DNA from: Pseudomonas putida
GTDB taxonomy: Bacteria > Pseudomonadota > Gammaproteobacteria > Pseudomonadales > Pseudomonadaceae
Reading direction: 5' to 3'
NCBI RefSeq assembly: GCF_002025705.1
Contig: NZ_CP018846.1
Location: 549,501 to 613,500, forward strand
DNA length: 64,000 bases
Of this stretch, positions 44,060-53,110 are shown in pieces (the first letter of the stretch is position 1; each line of letters begins with the position of its first letter). The position numbers were made by a program, and so were the translations under genes. Below the pieces are notes generated by a model that saw nothing but the letters and a program-made list of their open reading frames with translations, had not been told where the DNA came from and made no database searches.

Positions 44060-44994
44060 ACATTACCCTGATCGTGCCGGTGTACAACGAACAAGACACC
44101 CTGGAGCGCTTCCATGACGCGGTGCGCAGCGAGCCGACGCTACAGGGCGTGACGGTTGAGATCCTGTTCGTCAACGACGGCAGCAGCGATGCCAGCGAAG
44201 ACATCTGCGCCGAGCTGGCAGCGCGGGACGAGTGGGTCACGGTGGTCAATTTTTCGCGCAATTTTGGCAAGGAGTCGGCGCTGTTCGCTGGCCTTGAATA
44301 TGCCGAAGGCGACGCCGTGGTGCCGATCGATGTCGATCTGCAAGACCCCATCGACGTCATCGCACAGATGCTCGCGCTTTGGCAGGAGGGCGCCGACGTG
44401 GTGCTGGCCAAGCGCCGCAGCCGAGCCGCCGATACGCCGCTCAAGCGCTGGAGCGCGCGCTTCTACTACCGCCTGCACAATCGCATCGCCTCGACCCATA
44501 TCGAAGAAAACGTGGGCGATTTCCGCCTGCTCGACCGCAAGGTGGTGGCCGCGATCCGCCAGTTGCCCGAGCAGCAGCTGTTCATGAAGGGCGTGCTGTC
44601 GTGGGTGGGCTTTCGCACCGCGATCGTCGAATACGACCGGCCGGAACGTGCGGCGGGCAACAGCAAATTCAGTTTCTGGCGTTTGTGGAACCTGGCACTG
44701 GACGGCATAACCTCGTTCAGCACCGTGCCGTTGCGGCTGTGGAGCTACGTGGGCGCAGGGGTGTCGCTATTCGCCTTTGCCTTTGCCGTGTACATGCTGG
44801 TCGACAAGATGCTGCACGGCAATGATGTGCCGGGCTATCCCTCGATGATGACGGCGATCTTGTTTCTTGGCGGGGTGCAGCTGATCGGCATCGGCATACT
44901 GGGGGAGTATGTCGGGCGGGTCTACCAGGAAACCAAGCATCGTCCGCGGTATGTGGTGCGCAAGGTACTGGGCAGGCGGCGGCAGCCTAGATGA
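44056..44994 (+). CDS. gtrB: bactoprenol glucosyltransferase GtrB-like
   Basis: A 312-aa GT2 enzyme. The N-terminal glycosyltransferase has LIVPVYNEQDTL, ILFVNDGSSDAS and the VDLQDPID acidic motif. Two transmembrane helices at the end have LRLWSYVGAGVSLFAFAFAV. It loads glucose from UDP-glucose onto undecaprenyl phosphate on the cytoplasmic face. It completes the gtr trio. Confidence 0.9.
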   Translation: MNITLIVPVYNEQDTLERFHDAVRSEPTLQGVTVEILFVNDGSSDASEDICAELAARDEWVTVVNFSRNFGKESALFAGLEYAEGDAVVPIDVDLQDPIDVIAQMLALWQEGADVVLAKRRSRAADTPLKRWSARFYYRLHNRIASTHIEENVGDFRLLDRKVVAAIRQLPEQQLFMKGVLSWVGFRTAIVEYDRPERAAGNSKFSFWRLWNLALDGITSFSTVPLRLWSYVGAGVSLFAFAFAVYMLVDKMLHGNDVPGYPSMMTAILFLGGVQLIGIGILGEYVGRVYQETKHRPRYVVRKVLGRRRQPR

Positions 44995-45003
44995 AATGTG
45001 TTG

Positions 45004-45078
45004 CCTGTACCGGCCGCCCCCACAGGTAGCGCGCGGTCCCTGTAGGAGCGGCTTCAGCCGCGAAGAGGCCGGTACAGG
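45004..45078. repeat. REP pair, one arm truncated
   Basis: The right arm CTGTAGGAGCGGCTTCAGCC (onward to GGTACAG, ending at 45077) is complete. The left arm is shortened to CTGTACCGGCCGCCCCCACA. It lies between the convergent gtrB and hydroxyacid reductase genes. Confidence 0.75.
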
Positions 45079-45091
45079 CGCTAGAGCATTG

Positions 45092-46066
45092 TCAGCCCTT
45101 CCACACCTGCGGATTCACCAGGTCCCGCGGCCGCTCACCGAGCAACGCCGCACGCAGGTTTTCCATCGCCCGGTTGGCCATGGCCTCACGGGTTTCGGCC
45201 GTTGCCGAGCCGATGTGCGGCAAGGTCAGCGCGTTCGGCAGCTGGAACAGCGGCGATTCGCTCAGCGGCTCTTTCTCGTACACATCAAGGCCGGCGCCAC
45301 GAATGCTGCCGTTCTGCAACGCTTCGATCAGCGCCGCTTCGTCGACCACCGGGCCCCGGGCGATGTTGATCAGGAACGCGCTCGGTTTCATCAGCTTCAA
45401 TTCACGGGCGCCGATCAGCTTGCGCGTGGCATCGGACAGCGGCACCACCAGGCAGACGAAGTCGGACTCGGCCAGCAACTGGTCGAGGCTGCGGTATTGG
45501 GCGCCCAGCTCCTGCTCCAGCGCAGCCTTGCGGCTGTTGCCGGCATACAGGATCGACATGTTGAAGCCGAAGCGGCCACGCCGTGCGATAGCCGCGCCGA
45601 TGTTGCCCAGGCCGACGATGCCCAGCGTCTTGCCATGCACATCGCTACCGAAGTGCATCGGTGCGACCGTGGCCTGCCAGTTGCCAGCCTTGGTCCAGGC
45701 GTCGAGCTCGGCGGTGCGGCGGGCGCAGCCCATGATCAGCGAGAAGCCCAGGTCGGCGGTGCTTTCGGTGAGTACGTCGGGGGTGTTGGTAAGGGCGATG
45801 CCGCGCTCGTTGAAATAGTCGACGTCGTAGTTGTCGTAGCCGACCGAGACGCTGGACACCACTTCGAGCTTGCCCGCGCCTTCGAGCTGCGCGCGGCCGA
45901 GCTTGCGACCTGCACCGATCAGGCCATGGGCCTCGGGCAGGGCCTCATTGAACTGGGCGCTGATGTCGCCGAGCTTGGGGTTCGGCACGATCACGTTGAA
46001 GTCTTGCTGCAGGCGCTCGGCCATGGCCGGGGTGATGCGGCTGAAGGCCAGGACGGTCTTTTTCAT
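45092..46066 (-). CDS. D-2-hydroxyacid dehydrogenase (GhrB/TkrA-like)
   Basis: A 324-aa NAD(P)-dependent reductase. The nucleotide motif GLGNIGAAIARRG is at about residues 153-165. The catalytic Arg lies in NIARGPVVDE, the Glu in DVYEKEP and the His in LPHIGSATAET. It resembles glyoxylate/hydroxypyruvate and 2-ketogluconate reductases (GhrB, TkrA). The exact substrate is not evident. Confidence 0.87.
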   Translation of the reverse strand: MKKTVLAFSRITPAMAERLQQDFNVIVPNPKLGDISAQFNEALPEAHGLIGAGRKLGRAQLEGAGKLEVVSSVSVGYDNYDVDYFNERGIALTNTPDVLTESTADLGFSLIMGCARRTAELDAWTKAGNWQATVAPMHFGSDVHGKTLGIVGLGNIGAAIARRGRFGFNMSILYAGNSRKAALEQELGAQYRSLDQLLAESDFVCLVVPLSDATRKLIGARELKLMKPSAFLINIARGPVVDEAALIEALQNGSIRGAGLDVYEKEPLSESPLFQLPNALTLPHIGSATAETREAMANRAMENLRAALLGERPRDLVNPQVWKG

Positions 46067-46146
46067 CGGGCAACTTCTCAGGGCGGTGGATGGGGTTGAT
46101 TGGTTAGCAACCTACCATTGTCCACCGCCGCCGTGCAGCAGCTTTT

Positions 46147-47094
46147 TCAGTTGGCGATCAGCAGTTCATGGGTTTTCAGGTCGGCTTCATGGGCCGCCAG
46201 AATCTCTGGCAACGAGTTGCGCAGGTACTCGACCCAGGTCTTGATCTTGGCATCCAGGTACTGGCGCGAAGGGTAGATGGCATAAAGGTTCAGCTCCTGC
46301 AGCCGGTACTCCGGCATCACCCGCACCAGGCTGCCGTCGCGCAAGCCATCGATCACCGAGTAGATCGGCAGCACGCCCATGCCCATGCCACTGCGGATTG
46401 CGGTTTTCATCGCATCCGCCGAGTTGACCTGGAACGGCGAGCTGGTGATGTTCACCAGTTCCTGGCCTTCCGGGCCGTCGAACAGCCATTTTTCCAGCGG
46501 GATCACCGGGCTGACCATACGCAGGCAGGCGTGCTTGAGCAGGTCGACCGGCTTGTGCGCAAAGCCGTGCTTGGCCACGTACTCGGGCGAGGCGCAGACA
46601 ATGCTGTAGGTGATGCCCAGGCGCTGCGAGACGAAGCCGGAGTCCGGCAGCTCGGTGGCCAGCACGATGGACACGTCGTAGCCCTCGTCGAGCAGGTCGG
46701 GCACACGGTTGGCCATGGTCAGGTCGAAGGTCACATCCGGGTGCGACTCGCGGTAGCGGGCGATGGCATCGACTACGAAGTGCTGGCCGACCCCGGTCAT
46801 CGAATGCACCTTCAGCTGGCCGGCAGGCCGCGCATGGGCGTCGCTGGCTTCGGCTTCGGCTTCTTCGACGTAGGTGAGGATCTGTTCACAGCGCATCAGG
46901 TACCGCTTGCCCGCCTCGGTCAGGGCGATGCGCCGGGTCGTGCGGTTGAGCAGCCGGGTTTGCAGATGGGCTTCCAGGTTGGAGACCGCCCGCGACACGT
47001 TCGCGGTGGTCGTATCCAGTTGCGCCGCAGCAGCGGTAAAGCTGCCTAGCTGGGCTACGCAACTGAAAGCACGCATGTTTTGCAGGGTGTCCAT
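46147..47094 (-). CDS. LysR-family regulator
   Basis: A 315-aa protein with a LysR DNA-binding domain (FSCVAQLGSFTAAAAQLDTT) and a substrate domain of the CrgA-like subgroup. It is divergent from the AaeAB-type efflux operon with a 180-bp gap and probably controls it. AaeR of E. coli has the same relation to aaeXAB. Confidence 0.88.
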   Translation of the reverse strand: MDTLQNMRAFSCVAQLGSFTAAAAQLDTTTANVSRAVSNLEAHLQTRLLNRTTRRIALTEAGKRYLMRCEQILTYVEEAEAEASDAHARPAGQLKVHSMTGVGQHFVVDAIARYRESHPDVTFDLTMANRVPDLLDEGYDVSIVLATELPDSGFVSQRLGITYSIVCASPEYVAKHGFAHKPVDLLKHACLRMVSPVIPLEKWLFDGPEGQELVNITSSPFQVNSADAMKTAIRSGMGMGVLPIYSVIDGLRDGSLVRVMPEYRLQELNLYAIYPSRQYLDAKIKTWVEYLRNSLPEILAAHEADLKTHELLIAN

Positions 47095-47274
47095 GGGTCA
47101 CTCTCAAGGTAGAGGACAAAATTGTGTCACGAAGTAACGCGAATGTGCGTTCGACCAAAGCCGGATTATCGCTGTTTCGGTAACAAAGATTCGCAGGAAT
47201 ATGCGCTTATCGCCAGTGCGACGGCCCCCTAGAATTGCCCGGCCCCTCCACCTCTTCCTCGGGAAATCGCAGCT

Positions 47275-48804
47275 GTGCCGCGTCGCATCATCAGAACGCT
47301 TCAAGTGTTCAGTGCCTGTGCCCTTAGTCTCACCTTGAGCGGCTGTATCGGAACCTGGGGTATCGCCCCGCAAAGCAAGACCCTGCAAGCCAACACCTTG
47401 AGCACCGACGCGGCCATTCGCGAAGCGGCCAGCGACGCGCACTGGCCTGACCAGCGGTGGTGGCATGCCTATGGCGACCCGCAACTTGACCGCTGGATCG
47501 ACCTGGCCGTAGCCGGTAGCCCAAGCCTGGCCATGGCGGCAGCGCGTGTGCGTGAAGCCAAGGCCATGGCCGGTGTGGTCGAGTCGGCGGAAAAGCTCCA
47601 GGTCAATGGTGACGCCACGCTCAAACGGCACAACTGGCCCGAGGATCAGTTCTACGGCCCAGGCGCGCTGTCGGGTGCCAACACCTGGGACAACAATGCC
47701 GCCTTCGGCTTCAGCTATGCGCTGGACCTGTGGGGCCGTGAGCGCAATGCCAGCGAGCAGGCAGTGGACCAGGCCCACATGAGCGTGGCCGAGGCCCGCC
47801 AGGCCCAGCTGGAACTGCAGAACAACGTGGTGCGTGCCTACATTCAGCTGAGCCTGCATTTCGCCCAGCGCGACATCGTCAAGGCCGAGCTTGAACAGCA
47901 AGAGCAAATCCTGGCCTTGGCCAAGCGCCGTCTGGACGGTGGCATCGGCACCCATTTCGAGGTCAGCCAGGCCGAGGCACCGCTGCCCGAAATCCATCGC
48001 CAGCTCGACAGCCTCGACGAAGAAATCGCCCTGACCCGCAACCAGCTCGCAGCGCTGGCCGGTAAAGGCCCGGGGGAGGGCGCGCAGTTGCAGCGGCCGA
48101 CCCTGGCGCTCGCTGCGCCGCTGAAGCTGCCATCGAACCTGCCTGCCGAACTGGTCGGCCAGCGCCCGGACGTGGTCGCCAGCCGCTGGCAGGTCGCGGC
48201 CCAGGCGCGTGGCATCGATGTCGCCCACGCCGGGTTCTTCCCCAACGTCGACCTGGTCGGCAGCCTGGGCTTCATGGCCACCGGTGGTGGTCCGCTGGAG
48301 TTCCTGACCGGGCGCAAGTTCAACTACAACGTTGGCCCGGCGATCAGCCTGCCGATCTTCGACGGTGGCCGCCTGCGTTCGCAGCTGGGCGTTGCCTCGG
48401 CGGGCTATGACGTGGCGGTGGCGCGCTACAACCAGACCGTGGTCGGCGCGCTGAAAAACATTTCCGACCAGCTGATCCGCCGCGAGTCGATGAAGGAACA
48501 GTCGCATTTCGCCGCCGAGTCGGTGGCCGCTGCGCAGAAGACCTACGACATCGCCACGGTGGCCTTCCAGCGTGGCCTGACCGATTACCTCAACGTGCTC
48601 AATGCGCAGACTTTGCTGTTCCGCCAGCAGCAGGTGCAGCAGCAGGTGCAGGCCGCACGCCTGATCGCCCATGCCGAACTGGTCACCGCCCTGGGCGGCG
48701 GCCTGCAGGCCGGCCAGGACGTGCCGAAGGAAGATCGCCAGGCCGCGCCGAAAACCCCGGCCACCCTGGCCATTTTCGACAAGAAGCCGGATAACGCCGA
48801 ATGA
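47275..48804 (+). CDS. OprM/NodT-family outer-membrane lipoprotein
   Basis: A 509-aa outer-membrane factor with a lipobox (LSLTLSGCIG, Cys about residue 23). It has the two-fold TolC-like repeat (WWHAYGDPQLDRWIDLA at the start; AELVGQRPDVVASRWQVAAQ; GLTDYLNVLNAQTLLFRQQQ). The start is GTG 47275. It forms the exit duct for the following inner-membrane transporter. Confidence 0.9.
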   Translation: MPRRIIRTLQVFSACALSLTLSGCIGTWGIAPQSKTLQANTLSTDAAIREAASDAHWPDQRWWHAYGDPQLDRWIDLAVAGSPSLAMAAARVREAKAMAGVVESAEKLQVNGDATLKRHNWPEDQFYGPGALSGANTWDNNAAFGFSYALDLWGRERNASEQAVDQAHMSVAEARQAQLELQNNVVRAYIQLSLHFAQRDIVKAELEQQEQILALAKRRLDGGIGTHFEVSQAEAPLPEIHRQLDSLDEEIALTRNQLAALAGKGPGEGAQLQRPTLALAAPLKLPSNLPAELVGQRPDVVASRWQVAAQARGIDVAHAGFFPNVDLVGSLGFMATGGGPLEFLTGRKFNYNVGPAISLPIFDGGRLRSQLGVASAGYDVAVARYNQTVVGALKNISDQLIRRESMKEQSHFAAESVAAAQKTYDIATVAFQRGLTDYLNVLNAQTLLFRQQQVQQQVQAARLIAHAELVTALGGGLQAGQDVPKEDRQAAPKTPATLAIFDKKPDNAE

Positions 48805-50978
48805 GCACTTCCAGTTTGCCCGTGCGCTGGCTGCAAAGCCTCGAATGGCGCCGGGGCTTCTTCGCCTGGGCGCGTACCGACGGGGTCACCTGGGTCTACA
48901 TCTTCAAGGTGCTGGCAGCAGCGTTCATCACCCTGTGGCTGGCCATGCGCCTGGAACTGCCGCAACCGCGTACGGCGATGATCACCGTGTTCATCGTCAT
49001 GCAGCCGCAGAGCGGCCATGTGTTCGCCAAGAGTTTCTATCGTGTGCTCGGCACCCTGGCTGGCTCGGCGATGATGGTCGCGCTGATCGCGATCTTCCCG
49101 CAGAACACCGAGCTGTTCCTGCCCAGCCTGGCGGTGTGGGTCGGCCTTTGCTCGGCCGGTGCCATGCGCTATCGCACCTTCCGCGCCTATGGCTTCGTAC
49201 TTGCCGGCTACACCGCGGCAATGATCGGCCTGCCTGTGCTGCAGCACCCTGACCAGGCGTTCATGGCGGCTGTCTGGCGCGTGCTGGAAATTGCCCTGGG
49301 CATTCTGGTGTCGACGTTCGTCAGCGCCGCGATCCTGCCGCAGTCGGCCAGTGCCGCCATGCGCAACGCCTTGTACCAGCGCTTCGGGGTGTTTGCCGGG
49401 GTGGTGGTGGAAGCCCTGCGCGGCGATAGCCAGCGCGACCGTTTCGAGACCAGCAACGTGCGCTTCGTCGCCGAAGCGGTGGGGCTGGAGAGCCTGCGTA
49501 ACGTCACCGCCTTCGAAGACCCGCACATGCGTCGACGCTCCGGCCGCCTGGTGCGCATGAACAGCGAGTTCATGGCCATCACCACGCGCTTCAACGCCCT
49601 GCATCGCCTGCTGGAGCGCCTTCGCGCCCGCGGCCCGCTGCAGATCGTCGGCGCCATCGAGCCGGGCCTGAACACCTTGGTGGAGCTGTTGCAGCCCTAT
49701 GTGGGCCGGGCGCTGACCGATGCCGATGCGCTGCGCCTGACCCTGGAACTGGCGGCCTACAAAGAGGGCCTGCAAGCGCAGGTGCGTGGCCTGCGTGCCG
49801 ACTATGTAGCAACCGGCCCCAGCGAATCCGATCTGCTCGATTTCCATACCGCGTTCGAGCTGCTCTACCGCTTCGTCGACGAGATGTACAGCTACGCCGA
49901 AACCCACGCTTCGCTGGCCGCGCACAAGCACGAGCGCGAGCAGTGGGACGAGCCCTATGTGGCGCAGACCAGCTGGCTGGTGTCGCTGGCCGCCGGTGTG
50001 CGGGCGTCGGCGGTGCTGTTGCTGCTGGGTAGCTACTGGCTGATGAGCGACTGGCCCAGCGGCGCCATGATGACCCTGATCGCCACCGTCACCGTGGGCC
50101 TTTCGGCCGCCTCGCCGAACCCCAAGCGCATGTCGTTCCAGATGGCTTGCGGCACGGCGATCGGTGCCTTCATCGGCTTCTTCGAAACCTTCTTCGTGTT
50201 CCCCTGGATCGACGGCTTCCCGCTGTTGTGCATGGTCCTGGCACCTGTCTTCGTGCTCGGTGCGTTCCTGTCGTCGCGGCCGGCGTACGCCGGTTACGGC
50301 ATCGGCCTGCTGGTGTTCTTCGCCATCGGCTCGGTGCCGAACAACCTGACTGTCTACGACCCGTACAGCTTCATCAACGACTACATCGGCATGGTGATCG
50401 GCATGTTTGTCTGCGCGGCAGCGGGGGCGATCATCCTGCCGCCGAACAGCCGCTGGCTGTGGAGCCGTCTGGAGCAGGAGCTGCGCGAGCAGGTGCTGTT
50501 CGCCATTAGTGGGCGCCTGCGCGGCATCGGTTCGGCCTTCGAAAGCCGTACCCGTGACCTGCTGCACCAGGCCTATGGCCTGGCTGCCGGCAAGCCGCAG
50601 GTGCAGAGCCAGCTGATGGGCTGGATGTTCACTGTGCTGGAGGTTGGCCACGCCATCATCGAGCTGCGCAAGGAGCAGGCCCGCGCGCCAATCCACCCGG
50701 CCTACGCCGAGTCGCAGCCATGGCGCCAGGCCATTCGCGTCATGGGCCGCGCCTTGGCCCGCCTGTTCCTGCAGCCCAACGCCAGCAACCACGAGCGCGC
50801 CCTGGTCGCGGTGGACCACGCCATCGCCCGTGTACAGGCCACCGATGAGCCCTTTGCCCGGCACTTCGACACCTCGGTGCTGCGCCGCGCGCAGAGCTAC
50901 CTGCACTTCATCCGTTCTTCCCTGCTGGACCCACAGTCGCCGCTGGCACCGGCGAAAGGATTGCACCATGTTCCGTGA
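48801..50978 (+). CDS. FUSC/AaeB-type inner-membrane efflux protein
   Basis: A 725-aa fusaric acid resistance family protein with two sets of six membrane segments and a large cytoplasmic loop (FKVLAAAFITLWLAMRLELP; LIATVTVGLSAASPNPKRMS). The E. coli AaeB relative exports p-hydroxybenzoate and other aromatic acids. It overlaps both its neighbours, so the operon is tightly coupled. Confidence 0.9.
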   Translation: MSTSSLPVRWLQSLEWRRGFFAWARTDGVTWVYIFKVLAAAFITLWLAMRLELPQPRTAMITVFIVMQPQSGHVFAKSFYRVLGTLAGSAMMVALIAIFPQNTELFLPSLAVWVGLCSAGAMRYRTFRAYGFVLAGYTAAMIGLPVLQHPDQAFMAAVWRVLEIALGILVSTFVSAAILPQSASAAMRNALYQRFGVFAGVVVEALRGDSQRDRFETSNVRFVAEAVGLESLRNVTAFEDPHMRRRSGRLVRMNSEFMAITTRFNALHRLLERLRARGPLQIVGAIEPGLNTLVELLQPYVGRALTDADALRLTLELAAYKEGLQAQVRGLRADYVATGPSESDLLDFHTAFELLYRFVDEMYSYAETHASLAAHKHEREQWDEPYVAQTSWLVSLAAGVRASAVLLLLGSYWLMSDWPSGAMMTLIATVTVGLSAASPNPKRMSFQMACGTAIGAFIGFFETFFVFPWIDGFPLLCMVLAPVFVLGAFLSSRPAYAGYGIGLLVFFAIGSVPNNLTVYDPYSFINDYIGMVIGMFVCAAAGAIILPPNSRWLWSRLEQELREQVLFAISGRLRGIGSAFESRTRDLLHQAYGLAAGKPQVQSQLMGWMFTVLEVGHAIIELRKEQARAPIHPAYAESQPWRQAIRVMGRALARLFLQPNASNHERALVAVDHAIARVQATDEPFARHFDTSVLRRAQSYLHFIRSSLLDPQSPLAPAKGLHHVP

Positions 50979-51183
50979 AAGCATGCCCCGTGAGATCGCC
51001 TTCCATGGCGTTTACATGCCCACCATGACCCTGATGTTCCTGTTTGCCCTGGGCCTGGCCTGGGGCCTGGACCGGTTCATCGCCAGCCATGATGGCTACC
51101 GCTTCTTCTGGCACCCGGCGCTGCTGCGCCTGAGCCTGTTCGTCTGCCTGTTCGGCGCCCTGGCGCTGTCGCTCTACTGGTGA
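50968..51183 (+). CDS. DUF1656 membrane protein (AaeX-like)
   Basis: A 71-aa protein with two transmembrane segments (MPREIAFHGVYMPTMTLMFL). The DUF1656 family regularly sits between FUSC and HlyD genes. It overlaps the previous gene by 11 nt. Its role is unknown. Confidence 0.87.
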   Translation: MFRESMPREIAFHGVYMPTMTLMFLFALGLAWGLDRFIASHDGYRFFWHPALLRLSLFVCLFGALALSLYW

Positions 51184-51193
51184 GAATCCTTCG

Positions 51194-52054
51194 ATGAAAA
51201 AGTTCTTCAGCCTGATCGCCACCCTGCTGGTGCTGACCGCTGCCGTGGTGATCGGTCGCCAGTTGTGGTTGCACTACATGACCACGCCGTGGACCCGCGA
51301 CGGCCGCGTGCGTGCCGACATCATCAACGTCGCCGCCGATGTGCCCGGTTATGTGGTGGACGTGCCGGTCAAGGACAACCAGCGGGTGAAGAAGGGCGAC
51401 CTGCTGATCCAGATCGACCCCGAGCACTACCAGCTGGCGGTCGACCAGGCCAAGGCCCTGGTTGCTTCGCGCAAGGCCACCTGGGAAATGCGCAAGGTCA
51501 ACGCCAAGCGCCGCGCCGATATGGACAACCTGGTGATCTCGAAGGAAAACCGCGATGACGCCAGCAACATCGCCAACTCCGCCCTGGCCGATTACCAGCA
51601 GGCCCAGGCAGAGCTGGCGGCGGCCGAGCTGAACCTCAAGCGCACCCATATCGTCGCTACGGTGGACGGTTACGTGACCAACCTGAACATCCACAAGGGT
51701 GACTATGCGCGCACCGGCGAAGCGGTGATGGCAGTGGTCGACGAGAACTCGTTCTGGGTGTACGGCTTCTTCGAGGAAACCAAGTTGCCGCACGTGAAAG
51801 TAGGCGACCAGGCCGAGCTGCAGATGATGAGCGGCGAACGCATCAAGGGGCACGTGGAGAGCATCGCCCGCGGTATCTACGACCGCGACAACCCACAGAG
51901 CCGCGAGCTGATCGCCGATGTGAACCCGACGTTCAACTGGGTGCGCCTGGCACAGCGGGTGCCGGTGCGGATTCATATCGATGAGGTGCCGGACGGGTTT
52001 CTGCTGGCGGCGGGGACGACCTGTACGGTGGTGGTAAAGCCAAATGAGAGCTAA
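51194..52054 (+). CDS. membrane-fusion protein (AaeA-like)
   Basis: A 286-aa HlyD-family periplasmic adaptor. One N-terminal anchor (FSLIATLLVLTAAVVIGRQL) precedes the lipoyl halves (VAADVPGYVVDVPVKDNQRV; HIVATVDGYVTNLNIHKGDY) and a short hairpin. It joins the FUSC transporter to the outer-membrane factor. Confidence 0.9.
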   Translation: MKKFFSLIATLLVLTAAVVIGRQLWLHYMTTPWTRDGRVRADIINVAADVPGYVVDVPVKDNQRVKKGDLLIQIDPEHYQLAVDQAKALVASRKATWEMRKVNAKRRADMDNLVISKENRDDASNIANSALADYQQAQAELAAAELNLKRTHIVATVDGYVTNLNIHKGDYARTGEAVMAVVDENSFWVYGFFEETKLPHVKVGDQAELQMMSGERIKGHVESIARGIYDRDNPQSRELIADVNPTFNWVRLAQRVPVRIHIDEVPDGFLLAAGTTCTVVVKPNES

Positions 52055-52392
52055 CCGGAACTGATGTTGGGCCTACCTCTGTCGTTAGGAATTGGACTAC
52101 AGCGAGGTAGGAAGGGGATGTCATGAGCTGATTTAGCTCGCGCTGCACAATGCCTTTTCGTGTCGCCAGCAAGCGCGATGCGCAAAAGCAATGGCCCCGC
52201 AATGCGGGGCCATTGATACGTACCTAGCGTCATCACCAGCATGACCATCAGATCTTCTGGGAGAGGGCGACATAGGGCTGCACTGCGAATGCTAATACCG
52301 GATCGACGAGTTGACACACCAAGACTGGCTTAGCCGCTAGGATGCATTTCCTCAGGCAGGGTCGAACGGGTTGGCTGTTCCTTCGCTGGGTA
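52055..52392. other. 338-bp gene-free gap with palindromes
   Basis: No credible gene. CCTACCTC at 52072-52079 pairs with GAGGTAGG at 52106-52113. The palindrome AATGGCCCCGCAATGCGGGG (onward to CCATT) occupies 52190-52214 and could end the efflux operon, though no T run follows. Confidence 0.5.
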
Positions 52393-52842
52393 TTAGTAAG
52401 CCACCCCCACCAGCACCGGCACCTCGACCCGATCAATGACCTTGGCGCTGATGGACGGGTCCAGCAGCCGCCCCAACCGCGACAGGTGGCGGTGGCCCAT
52501 GATGATCAACTCGCAGTTCAGTGCCTGTGCCTTGCTGACGATCGCCTCGACCGGCTGCCCGGCGACCATGCAGCCTTGGCTGCTGAAACCGGCCTGTTGC
52601 AACTGTTGTACGGCCTCGGCCACGGCGCGATCGCCCAGGCGTTGCTCCTCGCAGGCGGCGGGATACTCCTCCAGTTCTTCAACGGTGTAGGGCGCGGGTT
52701 TGTCGTGCACGGCGAAGGTGGAGTCGATGGCCAGCAACACGTGCAGTTCGTGTTCGCCCGGGCGGCAGTAGCGGCGGGCGAGGGTGAGCAGGGCAGCGGA
52801 AGCGGGGGAGGCGTCGATGGCGATCAGGACGGGGCTGGGCAT
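52393..52842 (-). CDS. universal stress protein (UspA family)
   Basis: A 149-aa single Usp domain (VLIAIDASPASAALLTLARR) with the ATP-loop-like LIIMGHRHLSRLGRLLDPSI. ATG 52842 is preceded by AAGGA. It probably binds ATP or AMP under stress. The upstream gap holds a REP pair. Confidence 0.85.
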   Translation of the reverse strand: MPSPVLIAIDASPASAALLTLARRYCRPGEHELHVLLAIDSTFAVHDKPAPYTVEELEEYPAACEEQRLGDRAVAEAVQQLQQAGFSSQGCMVAGQPVEAIVSKAQALNCELIIMGHRHLSRLGRLLDPSISAKVIDRVEVPVLVGVAY

Positions 52843-52875
52843 CTGGGATCCTTGTTTGCAGCTGAGGGGTTGCCT

Positions 52876-52978
52876 GTCCGGGCCTCTTCGCGGGCAAGCC
52901 CGCTCCCACAGGGAGTGCACAAAGTTGTGAGAATGTGAGGCTCCTGTGGAAGCGGGCTTGCCCGCGAAAGGGCCGGAC
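52876..52978. repeat. REP inverted pair
   Basis: Arms at 52876-52912 and 52943-52978 of the type GGCCTCTTCGCGGGCAAGCC. It lies between divergent genes (USP and LysR), an uncommon position for REPs. Confidence 0.88.
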
Positions 52979-53110
52979 CTGCCAATGCTTCATTTAAGGC
53001 CGAACACGGCCAGTGAATAAATGCCCCGCCACGCACGAGCGCATTGCGTCTGGTGCAATCGGCCAACCTGCTACCATCGCCTTTCCCCACAGCTGTAACG
53101 GAAAACGGCC

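Noticed and set aside
48585..50984. Open frame of 799 codons on the minus strand opposite the FUSC gene
   Set aside because: Same composition artefact, antisense to a full-length FUSC protein.
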